Notes: generated by a model not told the origin, from the letters alone. A DNA stretch of 44,402 nt from Patescibacteria group bacterium (GCA_018896765.1 JAHILZ010000079.1:1-44402), one strand, 5' to 3'. Counted from the stretch's first letter, positions 1 through 7,648 are shown. A program made the numbers and translations.

Positions 1-1
1 T

Positions 2-319
2 AAAAATTACTTGGATAAAAAAGAGTTGGAACATTTGAATCGCATCGGCAATATGTATTTGGATTATGCCGAAATGCAAGCGGCGCGCGGCAAGGCGATG
101 ACAATGCGGGACTGGATTGCAAAGCTCAACGCGTTTTTGAAATTCAGCGAGTATGAAATTTTAACTAACGCCGGAAAAGTGAGCCACGAGGTCGCCGAAG
201 CGCTGGCGCTCAAAGAATATGAAAAATATCGTGTCATTCAGGATAAAAATTATATTACCGATTTTGATCGGGAGATAAAACAATTAAAAAACAAGGCAGT
301 AAAAAATGTAAAAAAATAA
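2..319 (+). CDS. RhuM-family protein, C-terminal part (cut by window edge)
   Basis: The reading frame is already open at base 2, so this is the last ~105 residues of a longer gene and the TTG at 11 is not a real start. The visible part matches, almost residue for residue, the C-terminus of the complete RhuM gene at 2807-3859: LEHLNRI against LDHLNRI, then MYLDYAEMQA, KVSHEVAEALAL and YITDFDREIK. RhuM proteins (named from a Salmonella pathogenicity island gene) are DNA-binding-like accessory proteins often found beside restriction systems; their biochemical role is unsettled. The stop is followed after 1 base by the DUF262-HNH gene, suggesting co-translation. Identity as RhuM is firm from the paralogue; function is unknown. 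Confidence 0.85.
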   Translation, partial: KNYLDKKELEHLNRIGNMYLDYAEMQAARGKAMTMRDWIAKLNAFLKFSEYEILTNAGKVSHEVAEALALKEYEKYRVIQDKNYITDFDREIKQLKNKAVKNVKK

Positions 320-320
320 T

Positions 321-1487
321 ATGAAAACAATTTTAAAAACTGACATCACTGTCAAAGATATTTGCGAAGGGTTCGTCTATAACGAACTGGAAGGCAAAGG
401 GTTATTTGGCTTGTCAGGCAAGCTCACTATTCAGCCGGAGTATCAGCGTAACTATATCTATGCCTCCGACGGCGGAAAAAGAGAGGTTGCTGTTATTGAA
501 TCAATCCTAAAGGGCTATCCGATTGGCTTGATTTATTTTAATGTGGTTTCTGAGAACAATTTGGAAGTTTTGGACGGGCAACAGCGTATCACCAGTGTTG
601 GACGATTCGTAACTGATAAATTCGCCATCAAAGACGAAAACGGTATGCAATATTTTGGCGGTATGGCAAAAGACAGAAAAGACAAGATATTGGAAACTAA
701 ACTACTCATTTATGAATGCGAAGGAACGGAAAGCCAGATAAAAGAATGGTTTAAAACGATCAATATTGCCGGGGTTCCGCTCGTTCCCCAAGAATTGTTA
801 AATGCGATCTATTCCGGACCATTCGTTACGCTAGGTAAAGAGGAATTCAGCAACAGCCAAAATGCCAATATTCAAAAATGGAGCGCGTATATAAAGGGCA
901 GCGCAAACCGACAGGCATTTTTTGAGAGAGCTCTGGACTGGGCGAGTAAAGGAAATATTGATGATTATATGAGTATTCATCGCCACGACAAAAATATCAA
1001 TGAATTAAAAAAATATTTCAACAGCGTGATTGACTGGATTTCTGGTGTATTTACCGATGTAGAAAGCGAGATGCGCGGACTTGAGTGGGGGAGACTGTAT
1101 GAGCAGTATCATAAAAAAGCATATAATCCCGCGAAAGTATCGGCCGAGGTGCGTAAACTCTACGGCGATCCGTATGTAAAAAATCGCAAAGGTATTTTTG
1201 AGTTTATTCTCGGCGGCTCTGTTGATACTAAACTGCTCGAGGTTAGAGTTTTTGATGAAGCGATTAAGAGATCTACTTACGAATCACAAACCGCTAAAGC
1301 AAAGAAAAAAGAAAAATCAAATTGTCCTCACTGTATTATCGGGCATGATGCGAACAAGTGCAAGATTTGGAATTTGAGCGAAATGGATGCCGACCATGTA
1401 GCGGCTTGGAGTAAAGGTGGAGCGACTTCTGTCAAAAACTGCCAGATGTTGTGCAAGACACACAATCGAGCAAAAGGAAATCGGTAA
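321..1487 (+). CDS. DUF262-HNH nuclease, GmrSD-like
   Basis: 388 residues. The N-terminal half has the DUF262 signature: the PEYQR motif (P39-R43) and the catalytic-type D85-G-Q-Q-R89, which in GmrS-type proteins binds and hydrolyses nucleotide. The C-terminus is an HNH endonuclease with a zinc-type CPHC (C335, C338), the D-A-D-H core at 356-359, then N373 and C378 with H381. DUF262 plus HNH in one chain is the layout of type IV (modification-dependent) restriction enzymes of the GmrSD type, which cleave modified phage DNA. It starts 1 base after a RhuM gene, and a decayed copy with the same neighbour lies at 3861, so RhuM + DUF262-HNH is a repeated unit. All key residues seem present, so it is probably functional. 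Confidence 0.85.
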   Translation: MKTILKTDITVKDICEGFVYNELEGKGLFGLSGKLTIQPEYQRNYIYASDGGKREVAVIESILKGYPIGLIYFNVVSENNLEVLDGQQRITSVGRFVTDKFAIKDENGMQYFGGMAKDRKDKILETKLLIYECEGTESQIKEWFKTINIAGVPLVPQELLNAIYSGPFVTLGKEEFSNSQNANIQKWSAYIKGSANRQAFFERALDWASKGNIDDYMSIHRHDKNINELKKYFNSVIDWISGVFTDVESEMRGLEWGRLYEQYHKKAYNPAKVSAEVRKLYGDPYVKNRKGIFEFILGGSVDTKLLEVRVFDEAIKRSTYESQTAKAKKKEKSNCPHCIIGHDANKCKIWNLSEMDADHVAAWSKGGATSVKNCQMLCKTHNRAKGNR

Positions 1488-1527
1488 ACAAAGTAACCGA
1501 ACCAATTCGTGGAAATAAAGTCTCTTT

Positions 1528-1674
1528 ATGGGTAAAAACAAAATCATGGACGATTTAAAAGAATTTTTAAATACAAGATCAGAATTTACTCAAAAAAGCG
1601 AGGTGGCTTATTTTTTGTCCGAAGTTAGAAAGGTAATTGAAAAGGAGAATATCAAAGATAAAATTAAAGCTTAA
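1528..1674 (+). CDS. Small protein of unknown function (48 aa)
   Basis: An open frame from ATG 1528 to TAA 1672-1674 encodes 48 residues, charged and predicted helical, with a KEFLNTRSEF segment followed by a SEVAYFLSEVRKVIEKE helix. It lies 40 bases after the DUF262-HNH nuclease on the same strand and before the next RhuM gene. A second ATG (codon 7, MDDLKEFL) is an alternative start. I do not recognise a family. The size and position would suit a small antitoxin or regulator of the nuclease, but that is inference only. It could also be a chance frame. Confidence 0.4.
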   Translation: MGKNKIMDDLKEFLNTRSEFTQKSEVAYFLSEVRKVIEKENIKDKIKA

Positions 1675-1793
1675 GAGAAAATAGTGTCCAAAATTTTTAA
1701 GGCGGCGCGCCAACTTTGCTGGCGCAAATTCCGTCGGCGTCCAAAGCGAGTCTGCCTGTCGGCAGACAATTTGCAAAAGGAAGAAATAATTTT

Positions 1794-2750
1794 ATGACCA
1801 GCCAAAACAAAAATAACCAAATCATAATTTACAACACCGAAGACGGCGAGACTAAGATTGAGGTGCAAATGAAGGATGAGACTGTTTGGCTTTCGCAAAA
1901 GCAGATGGCCGAGCTTTTTGATTGCACTGTGGAAAATATAATTTTTCACCTCAAAAATGTCTTTGAAAGCGCTGAATTAAGCGAAAAAGCAACTACCAAG
2001 GATTACTTAGTAGTTCAAAAAGAGGGTAATAGAGAAGTAAAAAGATCGGTTAAAATATATAATTTGGATGTGATAATTTCCGTAGGATATCGCATAAATT
2101 CTCTTCGCGGCACGCAATTTAGAATCTGGGCTACGCAGAAATTGAAAGAATATATCATCAAGGGTTTTGTCATGGATGATGAACGGTTGGCGGAAGGCAG
2201 AGTGAAAAAGACATATTTTGAGGAATGGGAAGAGAGAATCAGAAGGATCAGAACTTCGGAGGCCAATTTTTACCAAAAAGTCCGCGATGTTTTCGCCACC
2301 AGCGCCGATTACAATCCCAAAACAGATTACGCGAAATTATTTTACGCTACTGTGCAAAACAAGTTCCATTATGCCATTACCGGGTTGACCGCGGCGGAAA
2401 TTGTTTCCGCAAGAATTGACAGCCAAAAAGAAAATATGGGTCTTACAAACTGGAAAGGCGAAATTATCACGCGCGAGCAGGCGCAAATCGCCAAGAATTA
2501 TTTGGAAGAATTGGAATTGAAAAGATTAAATTTATTGGTGGAACAATTTTTGTCTTTTGCCGAATTGCAAAGCGTGGAGCAAAGAGTAATGTATATGAAA
2601 GATTGGATTCATAAATTGGACGGCTTTTTGATTTTAAACGAGAAAGAAATTTTGAAAAACGCCGGCAATGTTTCGCGTTTGGAAATGGAGAAAAAAGTCA
2701 GAGAAGAGTTAGAAAAATATAATCAAAAAAGGTTAAAAGATAAAAATTAA
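1794..2750 (+). CDS. RhuM-family protein (copy 1)
   Basis: 318 residues from ATG 1794. This start is chosen over the upstream in-frame TTG at 1716 because AAGGAAG lies 10 bases ahead and because the same leader words recur before copy 2. The N-terminus has the RhuM pattern VWLSQKQMAELFDC, a winged-helix-like DNA-binding element, followed by KIYNLDVIISVGYRINS, FRIWATQKLKEYIIKGF and MDDERL, all hallmarks of the family. The C-terminal third is helical. It is only moderately similar to copy 2 and lacks its SHEVAEALAL tail, so the two are diverged paralogues and not a recent duplication. Probably an accessory factor of the neighbouring nuclease genes; RhuM has no proven biochemical activity. Confidence 0.85.
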   Translation: MTSQNKNNQIIIYNTEDGETKIEVQMKDETVWLSQKQMAELFDCTVENIIFHLKNVFESAELSEKATTKDYLVVQKEGNREVKRSVKIYNLDVIISVGYRINSLRGTQFRIWATQKLKEYIIKGFVMDDERLAEGRVKKTYFEEWEERIRRIRTSEANFYQKVRDVFATSADYNPKTDYAKLFYATVQNKFHYAITGLTAAEIVSARIDSQKENMGLTNWKGEIITREQAQIAKNYLEELELKRLNLLVEQFLSFAELQSVEQRVMYMKDWIHKLDGFLILNEKEILKNAGNVSRLEMEKKVREELEKYNQKRLKDKN

Positions 2751-2763
2751 TGAAAAATAATTT

Positions 2764-2823
2764 ATGAACAGCCAAAACAAAAACAACCAAATTATTATCC
2801 AAAATTATGTCCAAAAAAAATAA
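2764..2823 (+). repeat. Duplicated RhuM start region (19-codon remnant)
   Basis: TTTATGAACAGCCAAAACAA here repeats, with one or two changes, the start region of RhuM copy 1 at 1791. Read from ATG 2764 it gives MNSQNKNNQIII and then stops at 2821-2823, overlapping the start of RhuM copy 2 (ATG 2807) in another frame. It looks like a scar of recombination between RhuM starts; it may also act as a short upstream ORF. Confidence 0.6.
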
Positions 2824-3859
2824 AAAAATAATTCCAAGCAATAACAGTTTTACCGAATTTTTGCTTTATACGATCCCGAATGGAAAGGTGAAGGTGGAGA
2901 TTTTTTTGCGTGATGAAAATATTTGGTTGACACAGGCAAAAATTGCCGATCTTTTTGATGTGGATAGGAGCGTTGTCGCAAAACACTTGCAAAATATTTT
3001 TTCAGAAAATGAGTTGGATAAAAATTCAACTTGTGCAAAAATTGCACAAGTTCAAAGCGAGGGCAGTCGGAGTGTAAAAAGAGATATTGAATTTTATAAT
3101 CTTGACGCTATTATATCCATTGGCTATCGGGTCAACAGCGCCAAAGCGACCCATTTTCGCGTTTGGGCCACAGAGAGATTAAAAGAATATATTATTAAAG
3201 GGTTCACTATGGATGATGAGAGGCTCAAAGATCCGTATGGTTTTTTCGGCAAAGACTATTTTGAAGAGCAATTGGCGAGAATTAGAAATATTCGCTCCAG
3301 CGAAAGGCGTATGTATCAAAAAGTGACTGATATATATGCCCAGTGCAGCGCCGATTATAATCCCAACGAGGAAATCACCAAGCAATTTTTTGCGACAGTG
3401 CAGAATAAATTGCATTTTGCCATTACGGGTAAAACCGCCGCGGAAATAATAAGCGAAAGGGCGGATGGCGCTAAAATAAATATGGGACTTACTGTTTGGA
3501 AAAATAGCCCAAAAGGCGCCATACGGGAAACCGATGTGGTTATCGCCAAAAATTATCTAAACGAAAAAGAGCTTGATCATTTGAATAGAATTGTAACTAT
3601 GTATCTTGATTATGCCGAGATGCAGGCGCAAAAAGGAATTGCAATGTATATGAAAGACTGGGTGGAAAAATTAGACGCCTTTTTGAAATTTAACGAGCGG
3701 GAAATTCTGGAAAACGCCGGAAAAATAAGCCACGAGGTAGCTGAAGCGCTTGCGTTGGGCGAGTATGAAAAATTCAGAGCAGAGCAAGACAAAAACTATA
3801 TTTCCGATTTTGATAGGGAAGTTAAAAAAATATTGAATAACAAAAATAAGAAAAAATAA
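2807..3859 (+). CDS. RhuM-family protein (copy 2)
   Basis: 350 residues, the full family length. It shows the same order as copy 1: IWLTQAKIADLFDVDRSVVA (a helix-turn-helix-like segment near residues 45-65), EFYNLDAIISIGYRVNS, FRVWATERLKEYIIKGF, then MDDERL and a helical C-terminal half ending in SHEVAEALALGEYEKF. Its tail is nearly the same as that of the partial gene at 2-319, so those two are the closer relatives. A broken DUF262 nuclease begins 1 base after its stop, mirroring the pair at 2-1487. The family is often linked to restriction and mobile loci; activity is not known. Confidence 0.87.
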   Translation: MSKKNKKIIPSNNSFTEFLLYTIPNGKVKVEIFLRDENIWLTQAKIADLFDVDRSVVAKHLQNIFSENELDKNSTCAKIAQVQSEGSRSVKRDIEFYNLDAIISIGYRVNSAKATHFRVWATERLKEYIIKGFTMDDERLKDPYGFFGKDYFEEQLARIRNIRSSERRMYQKVTDIYAQCSADYNPNEEITKQFFATVQNKLHFAITGKTAAEIISERADGAKINMGLTVWKNSPKGAIRETDVVIAKNYLNEKELDHLNRIVTMYLDYAEMQAQKGIAMYMKDWVEKLDAFLKFNEREILENAGKISHEVAEALALGEYEKFRAEQDKNYISDFDREVKKILNNKNKKK

Positions 3860-3860
3860 C

Positions 3861-4245
3861 ATGAAAATACAACTTAAAGAAATTACGATTAAAGAAGTCG
3901 CGAACGGGTATAAAAACAGCGATGAAGAAGGCGTTGTCGGCTATGGCGGGAAATTAAATATCCACCCGAAATACCAGCGCGAATTTATTTATAAAGACGA
4001 CAAAAGAAATAACGGAATTGATGCAAGATGAAGATGTAACAAAAAAATCCGATATTTACGAGTATGTTTTGACTGGAAATGAAAAATTCTTGAACATCAG
4101 AGCATTTACAGAAAAACAGAAGAAAGAGGCATACGAAAGATAGAAAGGCATTTGCAAAAAATGCAAAGAACATTTTGAAATTGAAGAAATGGAAGCCGAA
4201 GTAAAGATAGTAAAATTTAAAATTTTTCTGAGAGTGGTTCTCTAA
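3861..4245 (+). pseudogene. Broken DUF262-HNH nuclease
   Basis: ATG 3861 opens a frame that copies the N-terminus of the intact nuclease at 321 (MKIQLKEITIKEVANGY, then GKLNIHPKYQREFIY), but stops at 4029-4031 after 56 codons. The downstream sequence in a second frame encodes the region just before and at the HNH zinc knuckle (KSDIYEYVLTGNEKF, then KGICKKCKEHFEIEEMEA). A TAG at 4141-4143 replaces a probable CAG, and the HNH core is missing after EMEA. So there is a large internal deletion removing the DGQQR region, a frameshift near 4000, one nonsense change and loss of the catalytic end. It is a relic of a second RhuM-nuclease unit. Confidence 0.8.
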
Positions 4246-4272
4246 AAAATTATTTTTTAACTGAATCATACT

Positions 4273-4800
4273 ATGGAAATAATCGAATTGATCGGTTCGT
4301 TTGTTGCGAGGTTAATAATGCTGATAATGCTTCCGTTTATGGGATTAGTATCTTTGATTTTCTTAAATTTGTTTTCGTGGTTGTATGTCAGTATAATCGG
4401 AATTTTATTTGCGGTTCAAATTATAATTCCAAAAAATATTCGCATTATCACGGTAGCGGCTTTATCGTTGGGAATTATAACGATGTGGATTTCGCTGTTT
4501 GCATCATATCAAGGGTTGCCGTATAATTATATCGATTTTTCCAATCCGGCCGCGGCCGCATTAGGCGGGTTTCCAATTACGGCTTTCGAATACCCGCCTG
4601 CCGCATTGGGTAGCAATGAGCCGCCGTTTGACACATGGGGATTGTTTTATTTGAATTTAGGTTTTTGGTTTGTTGTCGGATCAAGTGTTGCAATAATTTT
4701 ACGCAAATATTTGAATAATCAAATTTCATTTAAATTATTTGGCGTTAGTGTTATAATATCATTATACGGGATCGGGTATTTATTCGCGCAATTTGATTAA
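4273..4800 (+). CDS. Predicted inner-membrane protein, unknown function
   Basis: 175 residues, strongly hydrophobic. There are two closely spaced helices near residues 10-50, a third near 57-75, and two more near 125-145 and 150-172. Between helices 3 and 4 lies a non-membrane stretch of about 50 residues rich in Pro, Ala and aromatic residues (YNYIDFSNPAAAALGGFP). No family was recognised and no catalytic motif stands out. No clear Shine-Dalgarno precedes ATG 4273. It sits between the relic nuclease and the long spacer ahead of mraZ, so context gives no function. Confidence 0.65.
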   Translation: MEIIELIGSFVARLIMLIMLPFMGLVSLIFLNLFSWLYVSIIGILFAVQIIIPKNIRIITVAALSLGIITMWISLFASYQGLPYNYIDFSNPAAAALGGFPITAFEYPPAALGSNEPPFDTWGLFYLNLGFWFVVGSSVAIILRKYLNNQISFKLFGVSVIISLYGIGYLFAQFD

Positions 4801-4848
4801 AGTTTGAAAAAAATATATAAGAACGGTTTTCGGAAATTTTGGAAAAAC

Positions 4849-4887
4849 GAGATTGCTTCGCTATGATTACATAGCTCGCAATGACAA
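4849..4887. repeat. REP-like repeat (GAGATTGCTTCG type)
   Basis: GAGATTGCTTCG, a short variable palindromic middle (CTATGATTACATAG) and CTCGCAATGACAA. A second copy with a different middle is at 30102-30140. Sequences of this type recur as intergenic palindromes in many bacterial genomes. Confidence 0.7.
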
Positions 4888-5238
4888 TTGTGCCGGCCGA
4901 CGGAAAAATTTACCCTAGAAAACAGTTCCCAAAAATCCCACTCGCGGGAAATTCAGGGGAATGGAAATTATAATCTAAACAGTATGGTAATATGCATTAT
5001 CATACTGAAATAATATCAATAATTTTAAAATAATAATATATCGGAATATAGCAACCTTACAAAAACATTATATCAATCAAAATTTTATTCGATTTACGGA
5101 TGTCTGATTAATTCGGATTGGAAAGAAATATGCGCGATCCCTCGCATTTGCGAGAGATCCTTTACTTCGCTCAGGATGACATCAAATGCGCAAGTCTCAA
5201 ATTAATATTATGGATTATCATAAAATATTTTGCAGTTT
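4888..5238. other. Spacer without a gene
   Basis: No convincing coding frame. It contains a hairpin-forming stretch around 5137-5160 (GATC-CCTCGCA-TT-TGCGAG-A-GATC) and the phrase GATCCTTTACTTCGCTCAGG (5155-5174), followed by ATGACA, another common intergenic repeat word. Otherwise AT-rich sequence. Confidence 0.5.
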
Positions 5239-5258
5239 TGTGGATAAGATGTGAATAA
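5239..5258 (-). other. Two tandem DnaA-box words
   Basis: TGTGGATAA (5239-5247) and TGTGAATAA (5250-5258) both fit the reverse form of the DnaA box TTATNCACA exactly and are 11 bp apart, about one helical turn. They lie in the mraZ upstream region. Two boxes alone do not make an origin; they could be DnaA-responsive control sites or chance. Confidence 0.45.
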
Positions 5259-5288
5259 AAAACAAGCAATTCAGGCGCGATTTTATCG

Positions 5289-5323
5289 AAAAACCTTTTG
5301 TTTAAAAGGTTTTTTGTTTTTTT
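5289..5323 (+). terminator. Rho-independent terminator
   Basis: Perfect 11-bp stem AAAAACCTTTT / AAAAGGTTTTT with loop GTTT, followed by a T-rich run. It isolates the mraZ promoter just downstream from any upstream transcript. Confidence 0.75.
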
Positions 5324-5342
5324 CAAAAAGTTAGCAAAGTGT

Positions 5343-5370
5343 TTGACATTTCCTTAAAGTGGGGTATACT
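5343..5370 (+). promoter_or_regulatory. Promoter of the mraZ division cluster
   Basis: TTGACA (5343-5348), 16-base spacer, TATACT (5365-5370): close to sigma-70 consensus. It leaves a leader of about 285 bases before mraZ. The MraZ boxes begin 10 bases after the -10 element, so bound MraZ would cover the start of transcription. Confidence 0.8.
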
Positions 5371-5379
5371 TATATTACA

Positions 5380-5430
5380 GTGGTTGAAAGTGGATAATAT
5401 TGGGGAAAAGTTAGAAAAATAGGGGATAAA
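5380..5430 (+). promoter_or_regulatory. MraZ operator: 10-bp phased boxes
   Basis: Units start exactly every 10 bases: GTGGTTGAAA (5380), GTGGATAATA (5390), TTGGGGAAAA (5400), GTTAGAAAAA (5410), TAGGGGATAA (5420). MraZ is known to bind direct repeats of a TGGGN-type box spaced by five bases in front of its own operon, as a ring of AbrB-like subunits. A further GTGGGG at 5359 lies in the promoter spacer. Strong inference for autoregulation. Confidence 0.7.
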
Positions 5431-5505
5431 ATAAACTCGCTTTATTGAGGTGGTTCAAATACGCATCAGTAATTTAAAAATGAATTTTTCCCGACATAAC
5501 AATGA

Positions 5506-5589
5506 TTTGGAAATTAGATATTAAGATATTAGATATTGAAAATTTTATTAGAAATAATAATATCCAATATTAAATATCTAATATTTTGG
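5506..5589. repeat. Inverted array of TTAGATATT words in mraZ leader
   Basis: Left arm made of repeated TTAGATATT words (5514-5538), right arm of AATATTAAATATCTAATATT (5566-5585). Together they can form a long imperfect AU-rich hairpin in the mraZ leader RNA. Same style as the inverted spacers in the atp operon. Confidence 0.5.
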
Positions 5590-5662
5590 ACGATAAGGCA
5601 ATTTTTAAATATTCGAGTTGGAGATTTAGACTCTAAACAATTAAGTCTAATTTAGCAAAGCC

Positions 5663-6094
5663 ATGTTTATCGGCCAATACTCGCATCTTATTGATCCGAA
5701 AAAAAGATTGGCAGTGCCATCGAAATTTCGGAAGCAGCTGGGCAGAACCGTGGTTATCACGCGTGGAATTGATAATTGTCTTTTTGTTTATACGATGAAA
5801 GACTGGAAGGAGCTTGCGGAAAAATTAAGCAAGCTGCCGATTTCGAAATCCAACACTCGCGCTTTTGGCCGTTTGATGCTAGCCGGGGCGATGGATGCGG
5901 AAATTGATTCGCAAGGCCGAATTCTTGTGCCGGATTATTTAAAAGAATATGCTTCACTGAAAGACAAGGTTATTATTGCCGGCTTGTACAACAGGCTGGA
6001 AATCTGGGACGAAGAAATTTGGAATAATTATAAAAATAAAACTGAAAAAGAAAGTTCCAACATTGCCGAACAGCTGGGAGATCTGGGAGTCTAA
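5663..6094 (+). CDS. mraZ: Transcriptional regulator MraZ
   Basis: 143 residues, the usual MraZ length. MFIGQYSHLIDPKKRLAVPS at the N-terminus and DAEIDSQGRILVPDYLKEYA in the second half are the two SpoVT/AbrB-like half-sites (DxKGRxxxP motifs) typical of the family. MraZ is a DNA-binding regulator of the division and cell-wall (dcw) cluster and usually represses its own promoter. It is the first gene of the cluster, as in most bacteria, and phased boxes for it lie at 5380-5430. The leader is unusually long. rsmH follows after a 133-base repeat-rich spacer, so internal processing or a second promoter is possible. Confidence 0.96.
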   Translation: MFIGQYSHLIDPKKRLAVPSKFRKQLGRTVVITRGIDNCLFVYTMKDWKELAEKLSKLPISKSNTRAFGRLMLAGAMDAEIDSQGRILVPDYLKEYASLKDKVIIAGLYNRLEIWDEEIWNNYKNKTEKESSNIAEQLGDLGV

Positions 6095-6102
6095 ATTAAC
6101 GC

Positions 6103-6220
6103 TAATTTTTAATTCTGAATTCTGAATTTCGAATGAATGAATTATTGACTTAATTTTAAAACATTTGAGCATTAAAAATTGATTCAAAATTCAAAATTCA
6201 AAATTGGAAATTCAAAATTA
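6103..6220 (+). repeat. Dispersed ~110-bp AATTC-word repeat, copy 1
   Basis: Starts TAATTTTTAATTCTGAATTC and continues through TTTCGAATGAATGAATTATT, GACTTAATTTTAAAACATTT to GGAAATTCAAAATTA. Copies with the same word order lie at 9431-9542 (inverted) and 33361-33470. The two ends are roughly complementary, so it can fold back on itself. Confidence 0.7.
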
Positions 6221-6227
6221 ATTATTT

Positions 6228-7193
6228 ATGTCACATATTCCTGTATTGCTGAACGAGGTAATTGAATATTTAGATCCTAAGCCGGGAGATAATTTTGTTG
6301 ACGCAACGGTGGGAGACGGAGGGCATGCGAAAGAAATTTTAAAGCGAACCGCGCCTGATGGAAAATTGCTGGGAATCGATAAGGATTTGAATTCGATAAA
6401 AATCGCCGAAGAAAATCTGAAAGAGTTTAAGGATAGATTTTTTATCGCTCATGGAAATTTTTTGGATATAAAAAAAATTGCCGCGGATAATCCCCAGATT
6501 GGGAAGATTAGCGGCGTATTGGCGGATTTGGGATTAAGTTCAAGGCAGATCGAAGAAAGCGGCAGAGGATTTTCTTTTCAGCGGGATGAGCCTTTGATCA
6601 TGAGCATGGTTTGGCCGCTCGCGGAAGGCCGGAAAATCGCGCTTCAGATAGTTAACGAAGCCAGTGCCAGAGAGCTTGAGAAAATTTTTAAAGAATACGG
6701 AGAGGAGCGGCTTGCGCGTCCGATTGCCGATAGAATAGTTCGAGAGCGAGAGGCGAAAAGGATCGAGCGGACGTTTGAGCTGGCGGATATTGCCGTAAGC
6801 GCTTATAAAAAGTTTTTTGGAAATAAGACGTGGCGCATTCATCCCGCGACAAAGATTTTCATGGCCTTGAGGATCTCGGTTAATGAAGAGCTGTCCGACT
6901 TAGAGAATTTCTTGCCTGACGCTTTGAGCGTATTGGCGGAAAAAGGAAGGCTGGGTGTTATAAGTTTTCATTCTCTGGAAGACAGAATAGTAAAAAATTT
7001 TTTTCGCAAGGAATCGCATGGCTGCATTTGCGATAAAAATCAGGTGGAATGCGTTTGTGATCACATGCGAAGTTTGAAAATAATTACCAAGAGGCCTGCC
7101 GTCGCGAGCGCGGATGAAATGAAAAAAAATCCCAGGTCCAGAAGCGCTAAATTGCGAGTGGCGGAGAAATTAAGCGCGCTAAGCGATTATTAA
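6228..7193 (+). CDS. rsmH: 16S rRNA (cytosine(1402)-N(4))-methyltransferase RsmH
   Basis: 321 residues, full family length. The SAM-binding motif is VDATVGDGGHAKEIL near residue 24, with D of LLGIDKD as the second acidic motif. The RsmH signatures GVLADLGLSSRQIEESGRGF, ALRISVNEEL and GVISFHSLEDRIVKNFF are present, as are the C-terminal cysteines (CICDKNQVECVC). The enzyme N4-methylates C1402 in the ribosomal P site using SAM. It is conserved directly after mraZ across bacteria. The region at about residue 120 reads PLIMSMVW where most homologues have PLDMRM; this is a mild divergence near the substrate site. The stop codon is shared with the first bases of a 92-bp repeat element. Confidence 0.95.
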   Translation: MSHIPVLLNEVIEYLDPKPGDNFVDATVGDGGHAKEILKRTAPDGKLLGIDKDLNSIKIAEENLKEFKDRFFIAHGNFLDIKKIAADNPQIGKISGVLADLGLSSRQIEESGRGFSFQRDEPLIMSMVWPLAEGRKIALQIVNEASARELEKIFKEYGEERLARPIADRIVREREAKRIERTFELADIAVSAYKKFFGNKTWRIHPATKIFMALRISVNEELSDLENFLPDALSVLAEKGRLGVISFHSLEDRIVKNFFRKESHGCICDKNQVECVCDHMRSLKIITKRPAVASADEMKKNPRSRSAKLRVAEKLSALSDY

Positions 7194-7282
7194 TTTATCG
7201 TTAAGGAATTTCAATATTCCGCGATCCTTCTGCGTTAATTCCGCGAGATTCCGCGAAATTAGCGCCAGCAGGCCTAATTTAT
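7191..7282 (+). repeat. 92-bp dispersed element, copy 1
   Basis: Runs from TAATTTATCGTTAAGGAATT to GGCCTAATTTAT and includes CCGCGAGATTCCGCG. Differs at a single base (CCAGCA for CCTGCA) from the copy at 14576-14667. TAATTTAT occurs at both ends in direct orientation. It begins on the rsmH stop codon. Likely a small mobile or REP-like element. Confidence 0.8.
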
Positions 7283-7294
7283 ATTAATATTTAT

Positions 7295-7615
7295 ATGGCA
7301 GCTAATTATTGTTCAATTCGAGAAAGACCTAGTTACGGATTTTTGGGCTTGGCCGTTTTCTTTTTGATCGTGATCAGTTCTTTGGGCTATTTTGCGGAAA
7401 CAAACGGCGTATCTTCTTCGGGTTACGAAATTAAATCTTATCAAAAAAAAATCGACAAGCTGAATGATGATAATCAGAGGATGAAAATAATTATTGCCGA
7501 AAAGTCTTCTTTTAAAAAAATCAGCGAGAATGGCAGCGCGGAAAAAATGAATCTCGTGGGCGTATCGGATCAGCGCTATTTGCTGATATCGTCCTTAAGT
7601 TTAGCAAGCAGATAG
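7295..7615 (+). CDS. ftsL: FtsL-like divisome protein
   Basis: 106 residues. A single transmembrane segment (about residues 15-34, FLGLAVFFLIVISSLGYF) is followed by a predicted coiled coil (residues 47-70, KSYQKKIDKLNDDNQRMK). Sequence similarity to known FtsL is too weak to see by eye, but the bitopic topology with a leucine-zipper-like extracellular segment and the position exactly between rsmH and the division penicillin-binding protein are those of ftsL. FtsL with FtsB links and activates FtsW-FtsI at the septum. The stop is 33 bases before ftsI. Call rests on topology and synteny. Confidence 0.7.
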   Translation: MAANYCSIRERPSYGFLGLAVFFLIVISSLGYFAETNGVSSSGYEIKSYQKKIDKLNDDNQRMKIIIAEKSSFKKISENGSAEKMNLVGVSDQRYLLISSLSLASR

Positions 7616-7648
7616 ATTCCATTTTCTGCTTTTTTAGAGTTAGAGATT

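Noticed and set aside
11..319. A complete 102-residue gene starting at TTG 11
   Set aside because: The frame is open upstream to the window edge and the protein aligns with the C-terminus of RhuM copy 2, so it is a truncated view of a longer gene.
4801..5662. Replication origin
   Set aside because: Only two DnaA-box words were seen, with no dnaA or dnaN gene and no cluster of boxes; kept as a finding, not called as an origin.
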